In this document: positions 26,341 to 35,227 of the stretch, piece by piece
Layout: each line of letters starts with the position of its first letter
Numbering within the stretch: position 1 is the stretch's first letter
From: Fimbriimonas ginsengisoli Gsoil 348
Lineage (GTDB): Bacteria; Armatimonadota; Fimbriimonadia; Fimbriimonadales; Fimbriimonadaceae
Assembly (NCBI GenBank): GCA_945881865.1
Contig: CAMCVK010000001.1
Location: 310,001 to 374,000, forward strand
Direction: 5' to 3'
Length of the DNA: 64,000 nucleotides
Position numbers and translations under genes: made by a program
The notes under the pieces: model-generated
The model's database searches: none
The model's input: the letters and a program-made list of their open reading frames with translations, nothing else
Told to the model about the DNA's origin: nothing

Positions 26341-28683
26341 ATGCGGTCACTCCGAGAATCTGGGCACATTGAAATCCTTCGGCTGGGAGGATTGCTTGCG
26401 TCTGCCACCTTACTCTTTGCCGCCATCGGTGCCGCAAACGGGCAAACCGCGAAGCCAAAGCCTGTCGCCGCCAAAAAGCCCGCTGTCAAGTACTCGTTCG
26501 AGAAGCACGTTGCGCCCGGGATTACCGAGTACTGCATCCCATGCCATGGCGCAAAAGACCCCGTTGCCGGCGTCAGCCTGAATCGATTCAAAACGGCCGC
26601 GCAGGTCTCAGATTCGCGGGAGATTTGGAGCAAGGTTCTTAAGAACATTGAAACCGGCCATATGCCGCCGAAAGGAATGCCCAAACCATCCGCAACCCAG
26701 CGCGCCGCGATGGTGGCTGGCCTGAAGCAGGTTCTGGTCGGCGACTGCGATCTGGCCGACGTCGGTCGGGTAACGATTCGCCGCCTAAACCGAGCGGAAT
26801 ATAACAACACCGTGCGCGACCTCGTCGGCATCGAGTTCCGTCCCGCGGATGACTTCCCGTCCGACGACGTCGGTTACGGATTCGATAACATCGGCGACGT
26901 CCTCTCGCTCTCCCCACTATTGATGGAGAAGTACTTGAACGCCGCCGAGCAGATTGCCGACCGCGCGATCCAAGTGCCGCAAAAGGGAAGCAACAAGCTG
27001 ATCGGGCCGAGCCTGAACCCGACCGGGGCAGTAACGATTGACGACGATAGCGCCGACTTCTTTAGCAACGGCAGCGTCACCGGAAAGTTTGATCTTCCGC
27101 GGACCGGCCTCTACCGAATTCGAGTGAGCGGCTATGCCACGCAGGCCGGCCCGGATCCGGCAAAGATGGAAGTGCTTTGGAATGGCGAGCGGGTCGACAT
27201 CTTCGACGTTCGAGCGGTGCCACCAAACATCACCGATTACGAAGCCCCGATTAAAGGCGTGAAGGGCCCCGGCGTCGTTACGGTTAAGTTTGTGAACGAC
27301 TTCTTTGATGCGAACGCGCCGCAAGGCAAGAAAGACCGAAACCTGTACGTGAAGTCGGTGGAAGTTCTTGGTCCGCAAGGCGGAAGCACCCCGCCGGCCT
27401 CACACCTCAAGCTCATTCCCAAACCGCCGGTCGTCGGCAAGGAGCGCGAGACCGCACGGGAAATCCTTGGTAAATTTGCCACCCGCGCCTACCGTCGGCC
27501 CGTGACTCCAACGGAAGCTGATCGACTCGTTTCGATTTTTGACCTTGCCGGCAAAATGAAGGAGCCGTTCGAGCGCGGAATCCAGCTCGGTATGACCGCC
27601 GTTTTGGTGTCGCCAAACTTCCTCTACCGTGTTGAGACGGACCGCCGCGAAAAGGCCGTACGGAACCTGAACGGCTACGAAATCGCTTCGCGACTGTCCT
27701 ACTTCATCTGGAGCAGCCTCCCAGATGAAAGGCTGATGACGCTAGCAGGTCAGGGCAAACTAGCCGACCCGGCCGTGATCAAGGCGGAGGCCCTACGGAT
27801 GCTTCAGGATCCGAAGTCGCAGGCCCTCGCCGATAATTTCGCCGAGCAGTGGTTGCAGCTCCGAAAACTCGATCTTTTCCACCCAAACCCAGACCAGTTC
27901 CCCACGTTCAATGACAACCTCAAGGAGTCAATGAAGACGGAAACGAAGATGTTCTTCCTGGGCGTCCTCCGGAACGACCGCAGCGTGCTGGACTTCCTGG
28001 ACGGCAAGTACAGCTACATCAACGAAGCCCTGGCGAAGCACTACGGCATCCCGAACGTCACTGGCCCCGAGTTCAGAAAAGTCCCGTTGGTCGGCGACCA
28101 GCGCGGAGGCGTGCTTTCCCAAGCGAGCGTGCTTTCCATAACGTCGAACCCGACCCGAACCTCGCCGGTGAAGCGCGGCAAGTGGGTCCTGGAGAACATT
28201 CTCGGCACTCCGCCACCGCCGCCGCCACCGGGCGTTGGTGACCTTGGCGACGACAAGAAGATCCTGACGTCGAAGAACATCCGCGAGCGAATGGAGCAAC
28301 ACCGCTCAAAGCCGGACTGTAAGAGCTGCCACAGCAAGATGGACCCCATCGGCTTTGGAATGGAAAACTACGACGCGGTTGGCCGCTGGCGCACGAACGA
28401 CGATGGCTCTAAGATCGACTCTTCTGGCGTGCTTCCCGACGGTCGAAAGTTTGAAGGACCGTCGCAGCTAAAAAAGATTCTCCTCGAAAACAAAGGCCAG
28501 TTTGTTAGCGCGCTGTCAGACCGATTCCTGACCTACGCTCTGGGTCGCGGCCTCGATGTTTCAGACCAGTGTTTCGTAGACGAGATCGCCCGGCGCACCG
28601 CCGCCAATGACTATAAGTTTTCGGCCTTTGTTTCGGCCGTCGTAACCAGTGAACCATTCCGGAAAAGGAAAGTAGGACCATGA
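26341..28683 (+). CDS. DUF1592-family protein with N-terminal cytochrome c
   Basis: Exported 780-residue protein of the planctomycete-type cytochrome family (domains DUF1587, DUF1595, DUF1592, DUF1588 and DUF1585 in order). A signal anchor lies at about 15-34. A heme-binding CIPCH is at 65-69, with a likely Met ligand in GHMPPKG (M108). RRLNRAEYNNTVRDL (148-162) begins DUF1587. A carbohydrate-binding-like beta module sits near 225-345. DUF1592/1588 follows (YEIASRLSYFIWSSLPDE; GVLSQASVLSITSNPTRTSP; a CKSCH near residue 661), with DUF1585 at the end. AAAGGCG precedes the start. Function is not established; an electron-transfer or surface degradation role is inferred. Confidence 0.88.
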   Translation: MRSLRESGHIEILRLGGLLASATLLFAAIGAANGQTAKPKPVAAKKPAVKYSFEKHVAPGITEYCIPCHGAKDPVAGVSLNRFKTAAQVSDSREIWSKVLKNIETGHMPPKGMPKPSATQRAAMVAGLKQVLVGDCDLADVGRVTIRRLNRAEYNNTVRDLVGIEFRPADDFPSDDVGYGFDNIGDVLSLSPLLMEKYLNAAEQIADRAIQVPQKGSNKLIGPSLNPTGAVTIDDDSADFFSNGSVTGKFDLPRTGLYRIRVSGYATQAGPDPAKMEVLWNGERVDIFDVRAVPPNITDYEAPIKGVKGPGVVTVKFVNDFFDANAPQGKKDRNLYVKSVEVLGPQGGSTPPASHLKLIPKPPVVGKERETAREILGKFATRAYRRPVTPTEADRLVSIFDLAGKMKEPFERGIQLGMTAVLVSPNFLYRVETDRREKAVRNLNGYEIASRLSYFIWSSLPDERLMTLAGQGKLADPAVIKAEALRMLQDPKSQALADNFAEQWLQLRKLDLFHPNPDQFPTFNDNLKESMKTETKMFFLGVLRNDRSVLDFLDGKYSYINEALAKHYGIPNVTGPEFRKVPLVGDQRGGVLSQASVLSITSNPTRTSPVKRGKWVLENILGTPPPPPPPGVGDLGDDKKILTSKNIRERMEQHRSKPDCKSCHSKMDPIGFGMENYDAVGRWRTNDDGSKIDSSGVLPDGRKFEGPSQLKKILLENKGQFVSALSDRFLTYALGRGLDVSDQCFVDEIARRTAANDYKFSAFVSAVVTSEPFRKRKVGP

Positions 28684-30023
28684 ACCCGATTGATCGCAGA
28701 ACGTTTTTGAAAGGCGTCGGCACCGTGATGGCGCTGCCCGTGCTGGAGCGCATGCTCCCCACGGTCGCCCTTGCCGGCAGTGCGCAGAAAGTTGCGCCAG
28801 TTCGAATGGCGTTCATGTTCGTTCCGAACGGCGTGAGCATGGAGCACTGGACTCCGAAAGCCGCCGGTGCCCTTTCGGCTGACCTACCCGACGTCATGTC
28901 CCCGCTCGCCGAGTTGCGCGAGCACTTCAATGTTCTCACGGGCCTTACCCAGCAGCACGCCTTCGCGAACGGTGACGGCCCCGGCGACCACGCGCGATCT
29001 ACGGCGGCTTGGCTTACCGGCGTTCAGCCGAAGAAGACTTCAGGTTCCGACATCCGGAACGGCATCTCGGCCGACCAGGTTGCGGCGTCGCACATCGGTC
29101 GAAACACGAAGTTCGCGAGCCTCGAAATTGGCTGTGAGCGTGGCGGCGTTTCCGGCGACTGCGATAGCGGCTACTCGTGCGCCTACAGCAGCAACGTTTC
29201 TTGGCGAAGCGCAACCACTCCGGTCGCGAAGGAAGTCAATCCCCGACTGGTTTTTGAGCGACTGTTTGGCAACGGAAACGCCAACGAAGAGGGCGAGGCC
29301 AAAACCCGCCGCGACCTGTTCCGACAGAGCATCCTCGACTTCGTAGCCGAAGACGCCGCGCTTCTGAAGGGTCAGCTTGGAAAGCGCGACGTCCGCAAGC
29401 TGGATGAGTACTTTGAGGGCATCCGTGAGATCGAAACTCGGTTGACGAAATTCGAGAACAAGCAGGCGGCGCTGCTCGCCGCCGGCATCGGAAAGCCAAA
29501 CGGCATCCCGGCGGATTACGGCGAACACATTCGCTTGATGGGCGACATGATGGTTCTCGCCTTCCAGGCCGACCTGACGCGAGTTTGCACCTTTATGTTT
29601 GCGAACGATGGTAGCAACCGCAGCTACCACCAGATCGGAGTTTCCGAAGGTCACCACGACGTGAGCCACCACGGCCACGACGCCCAAAAGCTGGAAAAGA
29701 AGCAGAAGATCGACACGTTCCACGTTCAGCAGCTTGCCTACGTGCTGAAGCGGATGCGGGACATCAAGGAGCTCGACGGCACGCTTCTGGATAATTCGAT
29801 GATCGTTTACGGCGCGGGAATCAGCGACGGCGACGCGCATAACCACGACAACCTGCCGATTTTGATGGCGGGTAATGCCGGCGGCAAACTGGCGACCGGG
29901 CGACACATCGTGTACCCGAACCACACGCCGATGACGAACCTGTTCCTTTCGATGCTGGACCGCGTCGGCGCCCGAGTAGACAAACTCGGCGACTCGAACG
30001 GCCAGCTGAAGGGTCTGTTCTGA
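28680..30023 (+). CDS. DUF1552 family Tat-exported protein
   Basis: A 447-residue partner of the DUF1592 protein. The N-terminus DRRTFLKGVG is a twin-arginine signal, so it is exported folded. The body shows the DUF1552 pattern: MAFMFVPNGVSMEHW, HFNVLTGLTQQHA, the GDHARSTAAWLTG block and, near the end, YGAGISDGDAHNHDNLPILMAGNAGG, which recalls the alkaline phosphatase/sulfatase-like fold of DUF1501 proteins. Its ATG overlaps the stop of the previous gene (ATGA), so the two are translationally coupled, the usual arrangement for this pair. The substrate is unknown. Confidence 0.9.
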   Translation: MNPIDRRTFLKGVGTVMALPVLERMLPTVALAGSAQKVAPVRMAFMFVPNGVSMEHWTPKAAGALSADLPDVMSPLAELREHFNVLTGLTQQHAFANGDGPGDHARSTAAWLTGVQPKKTSGSDIRNGISADQVAASHIGRNTKFASLEIGCERGGVSGDCDSGYSCAYSSNVSWRSATTPVAKEVNPRLVFERLFGNGNANEEGEAKTRRDLFRQSILDFVAEDAALLKGQLGKRDVRKLDEYFEGIREIETRLTKFENKQAALLAAGIGKPNGIPADYGEHIRLMGDMMVLAFQADLTRVCTFMFANDGSNRSYHQIGVSEGHHDVSHHGHDAQKLEKKQKIDTFHVQQLAYVLKRMRDIKELDGTLLDNSMIVYGAGISDGDAHNHDNLPILMAGNAGGKLATGRHIVYPNHTPMTNLFLSMLDRVGARVDKLGDSNGQLKGLF

Positions 30024-30039
30024 CTTTTGCGATCTAATT

Positions 30040-30152
30040 CCCTCCCTTTCGGCACGAGAGGGAGGGCTAGGGTGAGAGAGTCGGATTTATGTAATCCGAA
30101 GACGGCGGCTCTCCACCCCTAAACCCCTCCTCTCGGAGAAGAAAGGAGGAGA
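30040..30152. repeat. Composite palindromic element C
   Basis: Same architecture as clusters A and B with a different sequence. Left arm 30040-30076: CCCTCCC and GGGAGGG, then CTAGGGTGAG. In the centre TCGGATT (30080-30086) pairs with AATCCGA (30092-30098). The inverted right arm, about 30110-30152, has CTCTCCACCCC, then a CCTCCTCTC/GGAGGAG hairpin. It lies between the DUF1552 and rhodanese stops and may also work as a bidirectional terminator. Confidence 0.7.
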
Positions 30153-30166
30153 CTTTCCGAAGATTT

Positions 30167-30478
30167 TCAGTAAAGTGTGCCGCCCCCATATCGTTCCACC
30201 CAGGCGTTCATTCCGCCGGTTAGGTTCAAAACGCGGCCGAAGCCACGGCCGAGCAGATATTGCTGGACCCGGGCGCTGCGAACCCCAGACCGACAAATCA
30301 CCACGATCTCGTCATCAACCGAAAGCGCATCAAGACGATCAACCACATCGCCCATAGGGATATGTACAACCCCGGCAAGGCAACTGTGAGCAAGCTCATC
30401 GGCCTCGCGAACATCCAACAACACCAGCGAATCCCCGGCCGCAAGCCGGGCCGAAAGCTCCAAAGGCGAAATGTTCAC
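30167..30478 (-). CDS. Single-domain rhodanese
   Basis: A 103-residue sulfurtransferase of the GlpE type. The active-site loop is ICRSGVRS with C62 as persulfide carrier. LLDVREADELAHSCLAGVVHIPMGD is the conserved first half and LTGGMNAWV the end. It probably works in the cytoplasm, moving sulfane sulfur. Its ATG overlaps the recG stop by four bases, so it is translated after recG from the same message; the functional link is unclear. Confidence 0.9.
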   Translation of the reverse strand: MNISPLELSARLAAGDSLVLLDVREADELAHSCLAGVVHIPMGDVVDRLDALSVDDEIVVICRSGVRSARVQQYLLGRGFGRVLNLTGGMNAWVERYGGGTLY

Positions 30479-32622
30479 GAGACTGTCACCACGGCCATAT
30501 CATTCCGCGGTTCCGCCACTCGCTGCCGCGCTAATTCCCACTCATCGCCGGTTAGACCCGGGTTCAGACCGACCTCCCGAATCGCCGCCGCCCGAGCCAC
30601 CGTCAGCATCTTGGAATCGGCGACCAAGTCGGCGATGCGAAGCCCCGACTGCCCGCTCTGCTGCGTACCGGCAATAACTCCCGGCCCGCGCAACCGCAGG
30701 TCCTCGTCGGCGATTCGAAATCCGTCCGTTGTCTCTCTCATAATCTCCATCCTCTGCCGCACGTCCTCACTCGAGTCATCCGCGATGAGCACGCAAAAGC
30801 TCGCGTGCGCGCCGCGACCAACTCGGCCCCGTAGCTGGTGCAACTGCGCCAACCCAAACCGATTCGCATCTTCAATCACCATCACCGATGCGTTCGGCAC
30901 GTCCACGCCAACCTCAATAACGGTGGTCGACACCAGGATATCAAACTCCCGATCACGAAAACGCGCCATGATGTCCTCCTTCTCCTTCGCCTTCATCTGG
31001 CCGTGCAGCAGCGCAATCCTCAAATCGGGCAGAACCTCATTCTGAAGTCGCGAATACAAGTCCTCGGCCGCCTGGGCGTTCATTTTCTCGGTCTCGGAGA
31101 CGAGCGGGCAAACCACAAACGCTTGGCGTCCTTGCCCAATGACCTCTCGAACGCGCTCGTACACCCAGTCCCGCTGACTCGTTGTCTTCCAGTGCGTTTT
31201 GATTGGAGTTCTCCCGGGCGGCAACTCATCAATGATGCTGACGTCAAGGTCGCCGTACAACGTCATCGTAAGCGTGCGCGGGATCGGCGTCGCCGTCATA
31301 ACGAGAACATCCGGCGACGCCTCACTCTTGTCTCGCAACGCCTTGCGCTGCATCACGCCGAACCGGTGTTGCTCGTCGATGATCGCCAAGCCGAGGTTGC
31401 GGAATTTCACCGCATCCTGAATGAGCGCGTGCGTTCCCACCGCGATATCGACCTCGCCAGATTCGGCCTTGGCCTGAACCGAGCGCCGCTGCGCCGCCGA
31501 ATTCTTGCCAACGAACAATTCGACCCGGATGCCCAGCGGTTCGAAAATCCGTCGAAGGCCAATCGAATGCTGCTCAGCGAGAATTTCTGTGGGGGCCATC
31601 AGCGCCGTTTGGTAGCCGGAGCGCACCGCCGCCAACAGCGCGCATGCCGCGACCGCCGTCTTTCCGGAGCCGACGTCGCCCTGAACCAGGCGGTTCATCG
31701 GGAATGGTTTCGCCATGTCGTCCCAAATCTCCCTCACCACGCGCTGCTGCGCCCCCGTGAGGGTGAACGGAAGCATCGCTTCCACCTGGGCCATTAACGG
31801 CTGGCCCTGAAGGCCGGTGCGTTCGGCCGGATCGAACAGAGTCCGTGCCTCCGCCGCCACCACAGTTTCGCCCGCGAGCAGAGCCTTGATCGGGAATGCG
31901 ATGCCGACTTCCGTCTGCGTCGACTGTTTTCGCTGCGCAAGTCCGCACTGTAAGTAGAAGAACTCCTCGAAAACCAACCGGGAGCGCGCCCGCAGCCGGT
32001 CGATTTCCGAATCCGGGGCATGAATCTGCCGCAAACTCCAAGCAAGATCGGGAAGCTTCTCGCGCCTCCGAAGCTCTGGCGGGAGAGGATCGGGCAGATC
32101 GTCAAGATAGGCCAAGGCTCCGGCGCAGGCGGCGCGCACCGTGCGTTGGGCCACGCCATCCGAGAGCGCATAAACGGGCATGATGCGCGCAAAGGCCTCG
32201 GCGGCCTCGTCGTCGGCCACAAACTCCCACTCGGGCGACGCCATTTCCAGGCCGGCGACGGTCTGCTTGACCATGCCAAAGGCAACCACACTCCCGGTCT
32301 TTCCTTCTAATTGCCGCTTGACCCAAGGTTGGTTAAACCAAGTGAGAGTGATTTTTCCGGTACCGTCACGGACAATTGCGCTGGAAATCACGCGGCCGCC
32401 GCGAATCGGCCTTGCATCGACCGAGATCAACTGCCCAAGAATGGTCGCGGTTTGGCCGGGTTGCAGCGAACGGATCGGCGGCAAGTTTCGACGGTCTTCA
32501 TACCGGCGCGGAAAGTTGAATAGCGCGTCCTCAACGGTTCGGATTCCGAGCTTTTGAAGCGAAGTCGCGCCCCGCGGACCCACTCCCTTTAGATACTGCA
32601 CCTCGGTTTCAAGTCGGCTCAT
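30475..32622 (-). CDS. recG: ATP-dependent DNA helicase RecG
   Basis: Branched-DNA helicase that reverses stalled replication forks and processes recombination intermediates; 715 residues (E. coli 693). The N-terminal wedge/OB domain (YLKGVGPRGATSLQKLGIRT; FPRRYEDRR) precedes the helicase core: Walker A GDVGSGKT, DExH-type IIDEQHRFGV, motif III TATPIPRTL and motif VI QLRGRVGRG. I chose the ATG at 32622; an upstream TTG at 32652 would add ten residues. The start is 55 bases from the divergent ATP synthase operon, so they share a promoter region. Confidence 0.95.
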   Translation of the reverse strand: MSRLETEVQYLKGVGPRGATSLQKLGIRTVEDALFNFPRRYEDRRNLPPIRSLQPGQTATILGQLISVDARPIRGGRVISSAIVRDGTGKITLTWFNQPWVKRQLEGKTGSVVAFGMVKQTVAGLEMASPEWEFVADDEAAEAFARIMPVYALSDGVAQRTVRAACAGALAYLDDLPDPLPPELRRREKLPDLAWSLRQIHAPDSEIDRLRARSRLVFEEFFYLQCGLAQRKQSTQTEVGIAFPIKALLAGETVVAAEARTLFDPAERTGLQGQPLMAQVEAMLPFTLTGAQQRVVREIWDDMAKPFPMNRLVQGDVGSGKTAVAACALLAAVRSGYQTALMAPTEILAEQHSIGLRRIFEPLGIRVELFVGKNSAAQRRSVQAKAESGEVDIAVGTHALIQDAVKFRNLGLAIIDEQHRFGVMQRKALRDKSEASPDVLVMTATPIPRTLTMTLYGDLDVSIIDELPPGRTPIKTHWKTTSQRDWVYERVREVIGQGRQAFVVCPLVSETEKMNAQAAEDLYSRLQNEVLPDLRIALLHGQMKAKEKEDIMARFRDREFDILVSTTVIEVGVDVPNASVMVIEDANRFGLAQLHQLRGRVGRGAHASFCVLIADDSSEDVRQRMEIMRETTDGFRIADEDLRLRGPGVIAGTQQSGQSGLRIADLVADSKMLTVARAAAIREVGLNPGLTGDEWELARQRVAEPRNDMAVVTVS

Positions 32623-32677
32623 GAATAAAAGATGTAGACGTTTGACGCGCAACGGACGATTTCGGTAACCTTACCGT

Positions 32678-33112
32678 ATGCCGCGCGAATCTGAAGAACC
32701 CTCGAAAGAGTCCCGCGGCGAGTTGGACCTCCCCTCACTGGAGGAGGTTTCGGAGCGATTACACCGAGCCCGGTTGCGGGCCGAGGGCGACGCGACCGAA
32801 GGTCCACTTGAACCAACCCCAATCCTGCAATCCAAACTCCCCGACGTGCCCGAATGGGAGTTCAAGAAGCGGGAGATTCCGGGACAGCTCAAGGTGGATA
32901 CCGGAAGCTACCTCACCCTTGGCGTCGGCCTCTCGGCGGCCTATTCCCTCATCGGTAGCACGATCTTCGGCTGGCTTATTGGAAAGCTCATCGACCAAAA
33001 CGGCGGTTTCCTCGCTCAGGCCATCGGCACCTTGCTGGGCGCTGTGCTGGGCTTGGCCAGTTCCATCATTCTAATTATCCGGGCGCAGGCGAAAGATGCA
33101 GAAAGAAAGTAA
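32678..33112 (+). CDS. atpZ: AtpZ-like ATP synthase accessory protein
   Basis: First gene of the ATP synthase run. The 144-residue protein has a hydrophilic N-terminal half (about 75 residues) and two C-terminal membrane segments (LTLGVGLSAAYSLIGSTIFGW and AIGTLLGAVLGLASSIILII), the AtpZ/AtpI-type hairpin. Such proteins assist c-ring assembly or Mg/Ca handling in other bacteria. CGGTAA/TTACCG (32663-32676) forms a short inverted repeat just before the ATG, and TTGACG at 32642 could be a -35. It overlaps the next gene by 17 bases. Confidence 0.75.
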   Translation: MPRESEEPSKESRGELDLPSLEEVSERLHRARLRAEGDATEGPLEPTPILQSKLPDVPEWEFKKREIPGQLKVDTGSYLTLGVGLSAAYSLIGSTIFGWLIGKLIDQNGGFLAQAIGTLLGAVLGLASSIILIIRAQAKDAERK

Positions 33113-33458
33113 ACCGCCCCCTCGAAACCTGGACGTCTATGTGATCGTCGTCGGGGCGCTTATTGCCGCCGCCCTCGGTCTCAACGCTTTGCTCGGCTAT
33201 GCGCTTGGCGTTGGAGCCGGCCTGTTTGGCGCGATGACGCTCTATTTCGTCCAGCGACTTTTTGCCGACGTCGCCTCGGTTAAGCCGATTGCTATCGGAT
33301 TCATTCTGCTGGCGTTCCTAGTGAAATTCCCTCTCATCGGCATCCTGGGCTACGTAAGCTATCTGCAAGGTGAGCTCGCCTTGGCGGTGTTCACCGTAGC
33401 CGTCGTGTTGGTATACTCCGGCCTAGTTTGGAGAGCCTCGACCTCCAAACTTTTTTGA
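33096..33458 (+). CDS. atpI: ATP synthase subunit I (AtpI-like)
   Basis: A 120-residue membrane protein with four hydrophobic segments (about 13-33, 34-52, 65-87 and 91-112), fitting the AtpI/UncI family that helps assemble the c ring. Sequence conservation in this family is low, so the call rests mainly on position between atpZ and atpB. Its start lies within the end of atpZ (17-base overlap), implying coupled translation. Confidence 0.7.
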   Translation: MQKESKPPPRNLDVYVIVVGALIAAALGLNALLGYALGVGAGLFGAMTLYFVQRLFADVASVKPIAIGFILLAFLVKFPLIGILGYVSYLQGELALAVFTVAVVLVYSGLVWRASTSKLF

Positions 33459-33469
33459 CGTACAAGCTC

Positions 33470-34264
33470 ATGGACCTATTACAAGGATGGAATCCAGGAA
33501 CGATCCTGCCAAATCTTTTGGCTTGGGGCGGAGGTGCTGCCGAGGAAGCTGCGCATGGCGCGGCCGAGCACGGCGGTAAACACGAACCGGGTTTTGGCTG
33601 GAAAATGTTGGTGGTCGCGATCATCATCGGACTCATCATGGGGCTCCTCACCGTCGCCCGGTCTGGCTACAAAGAGCGCGTTTTCAAGAATCCCATCACG
33701 CAGTGCGCCGAGCAGCTTTTCCTCTTCTTGCAGCAGCTCGCCCTCGGAATCATCGGCAAACACGGTCGCAAGTACCTGCCGATGGTCGCCACCTACTGGC
33801 TCTTCATTTTCGTCTCCTGCATCTTCGGCCTGTTCTTCGATTGGACGCCGACCGCTGACCTGAGCCTTAACCTAGGACTTGCCATCACGGCCATTGCCTA
33901 CGTGCAGTGGGAAGGAATCCGGACAAACGGCATCGCCGGCCACTTTGGCCACTTCGCCGGTCCCAAGCTTGGCGGAATCATGGTGATCGTCTCCGGAATG
34001 ATCTTCCTCATTGAGATCATCTCCGAAGCGATGAAGCTTCTGTCGCTTTCTCTGCGACTTTACGGAAACATCCATGGTGGCCACGAGGTTCTGCTGAATC
34101 TGAACCAACTGGGTGCGCTCAACTTTGGCCCGCACGAAGCCTACATCCCGCTCGGCGGCCTGTTGCTGCCCATCAAGCTCCTCACCTGCTTGGTCCAGGC
34201 GCTGGTATTCACGCTTCTGTTCTGCGTGTACATCGGCTTGGTTACCAGCCACGAAGAGCACTAA
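33470..34264 (+). CDS. atpB: ATP synthase F0 subunit a
   Basis: Membrane subunit that forms the proton half-channels next to the c ring; 264 residues. The essential arginine is in LSLSLRLYGNIHGGHEVL, and FIFVSCIFGLFFDWTPTADLSLNL is the conserved earlier segment. Five or six hydrophobic helices are visible. I chose the ATG at 33470; a TTG at 33428 in the same frame overlaps atpI and would add 14 residues. Neither has a good ribosome-binding site. A Gly/Ala/His-rich periplasmic-looking stretch (GGGAAEEAAHGAAEHGGKHE) precedes the first helix. Confidence 0.93.
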   Translation: MDLLQGWNPGTILPNLLAWGGGAAEEAAHGAAEHGGKHEPGFGWKMLVVAIIIGLIMGLLTVARSGYKERVFKNPITQCAEQLFLFLQQLALGIIGKHGRKYLPMVATYWLFIFVSCIFGLFFDWTPTADLSLNLGLAITAIAYVQWEGIRTNGIAGHFGHFAGPKLGGIMVIVSGMIFLIEIISEAMKLLSLSLRLYGNIHGGHEVLLNLNQLGALNFGPHEAYIPLGGLLLPIKLLTCLVQALVFTLLFCVYIGLVTSHEEH

Positions 34265-34326
34265 ACGATTTTCTCACCGCGCCTCAAAACTCCAAACGGA
34301 ATTAACTTAAAGGAAACCATAAAAAC

Positions 34327-34548
34327 ATGCTAGGACTTGGAATTGCACTCGGCGTCGCCGCTCTCGGCGTTGGAATCGGACAGGGAATCGCGGCAAGCAG
34401 CGCGCTCGGCGGCATTGCTCGCCAGCCGGAAGCGGCTGGAAAGATTCAGACGGCCATGTTGATCGCACTCGCGTTCATGGAGCTCGTCTTCCTCTTGACC
34501 TTCGTCTCCGCGCTCATTCTCCAGGCAAAGGTCACCCCCGGCGCCTAA
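34327..34548 (+). CDS. atpE: ATP synthase F0 subunit c
   Basis: Proteolipid that builds the rotor ring; 73 residues in two membrane helices joined by the loop ARQPEA (31-36). The ion-binding carboxylate is E52. Q19 in GIGQG is the glutamine also found in sodium-binding rings, but the Ser-Thr pair that follows the Glu in sodium types is Leu-Val here, so proton coupling is more likely (inference). AAAGGAAACC lies 11 bases before the ATG, one of the clearest ribosome-binding sites in the operon, in keeping with the need for many c copies. Confidence 0.95.
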   Translation: MLGLGIALGVAALGVGIGQGIAASSALGGIARQPEAAGKIQTAMLIALAFMELVFLLTFVSALILQAKVTPGA

Positions 34549-34574
34549 GCCTGGGTAACCAAACGCAACTTCGC

Positions 34575-34598
34575 GGGGCAGACTGTTAAGCCTGCCCC
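34575..34598 (+). other. Intercistronic hairpin between atpE and atpF
   Basis: GGGGCAG (34575-34581) pairs with CTGCCCC (34592-34598), with a 10-base loop and no U tract. It may protect the atpE 3' end or reduce read-through to atpF, helping to set a high c-subunit level. Confidence 0.6.
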
Positions 34599-34615
34599 CT
34601 CTCCCCACAACTTTC

Positions 34616-35224
34616 ATGGCAAATCACGAAGCAGAAGCAAAGTCCGGAAATCTTGCAGCGTCACTCATTGGCGGTCTCGCCGTCATTGGCGCGGGCATTG
34701 CCATTCAAGGATTCGTTGAAACCCTAAAGCTTGGCGATCTCACGATCAACATCGGACAGTCGCTGTCGATGGCCGGCGTCGTCATCCTTCTGTTTCCGGT
34801 CGTAAAACTATTTTTCACCGACCCGCTCGGAGCGGCTATCCATGAGCGAAATTCGCAGTTGGAAGCGACGTTCACCGACGCCGAGAATCTCCGGACCGAA
34901 ATGCAGAAAATGCGATCGGACTATGAGACGAAGCTGACGGCCGCCGAATCGAAGGCGCGGGAAGAGATTCAAACCGCAATTAAGGACGCCCAAGCACTTC
35001 GGCAAACCATCATGTCCGAAGCGACCGAGCGTGCTGACGAACTCGTGAAGAAGGCGCAGGCCGAGATCGAAAGCGAGAAGGCAAAGCTCATCGTTGAGCT
35101 CCGAACCAAGGTCGTTGATCTCTCCCTTGCCGCCGCCGAGAAGGTTATCGGCGAGAACATGGACACGGAGAAGAACCGACGCCTCGTCCAAGACTTCATC
35201 AACAATGTCGAGGTGGCACGCTAA
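34616..35224 (+). CDS. atpF: ATP synthase F0 subunit b with two hydrophobic segments
   Basis: Peripheral stalk subunit, 202 residues. Residues 80-195 form the long charged coiled coil typical of b (QLEATFTDAENLRTEMQKM; IKDAQALRQTIMSEATERAD). Unusually, two hydrophobic stretches precede it, about 11-31 (LAASLIGGLAVIGAGIAIQG) and 48-67 (SMAGVVILLFPVVKLFF), where most b subunits have one. The second directly abuts the coiled coil and is the likely canonical helix. The stop is three bases before atpH. Confidence 0.92.
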   Translation: MANHEAEAKSGNLAASLIGGLAVIGAGIAIQGFVETLKLGDLTINIGQSLSMAGVVILLFPVVKLFFTDPLGAAIHERNSQLEATFTDAENLRTEMQKMRSDYETKLTAAESKAREEIQTAIKDAQALRQTIMSEATERADELVKKAQAEIESEKAKLIVELRTKVVDLSLAAAEKVIGENMDTEKNRRLVQDFINNVEVAR

Positions 35225-35227
35225 ACC

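Noticed and set aside
33428-33469. TTG start for atpB
   Set aside because: It would overlap atpI by 31 bases, and the added residues show no family similarity; ATG at 33470 is simpler, though not proven.
34327-34548. Sodium-specific c ring
   Set aside because: Q19 matches sodium types, but the Ser-Thr after the key Glu is Leu-Val, so the full sodium site is missing.
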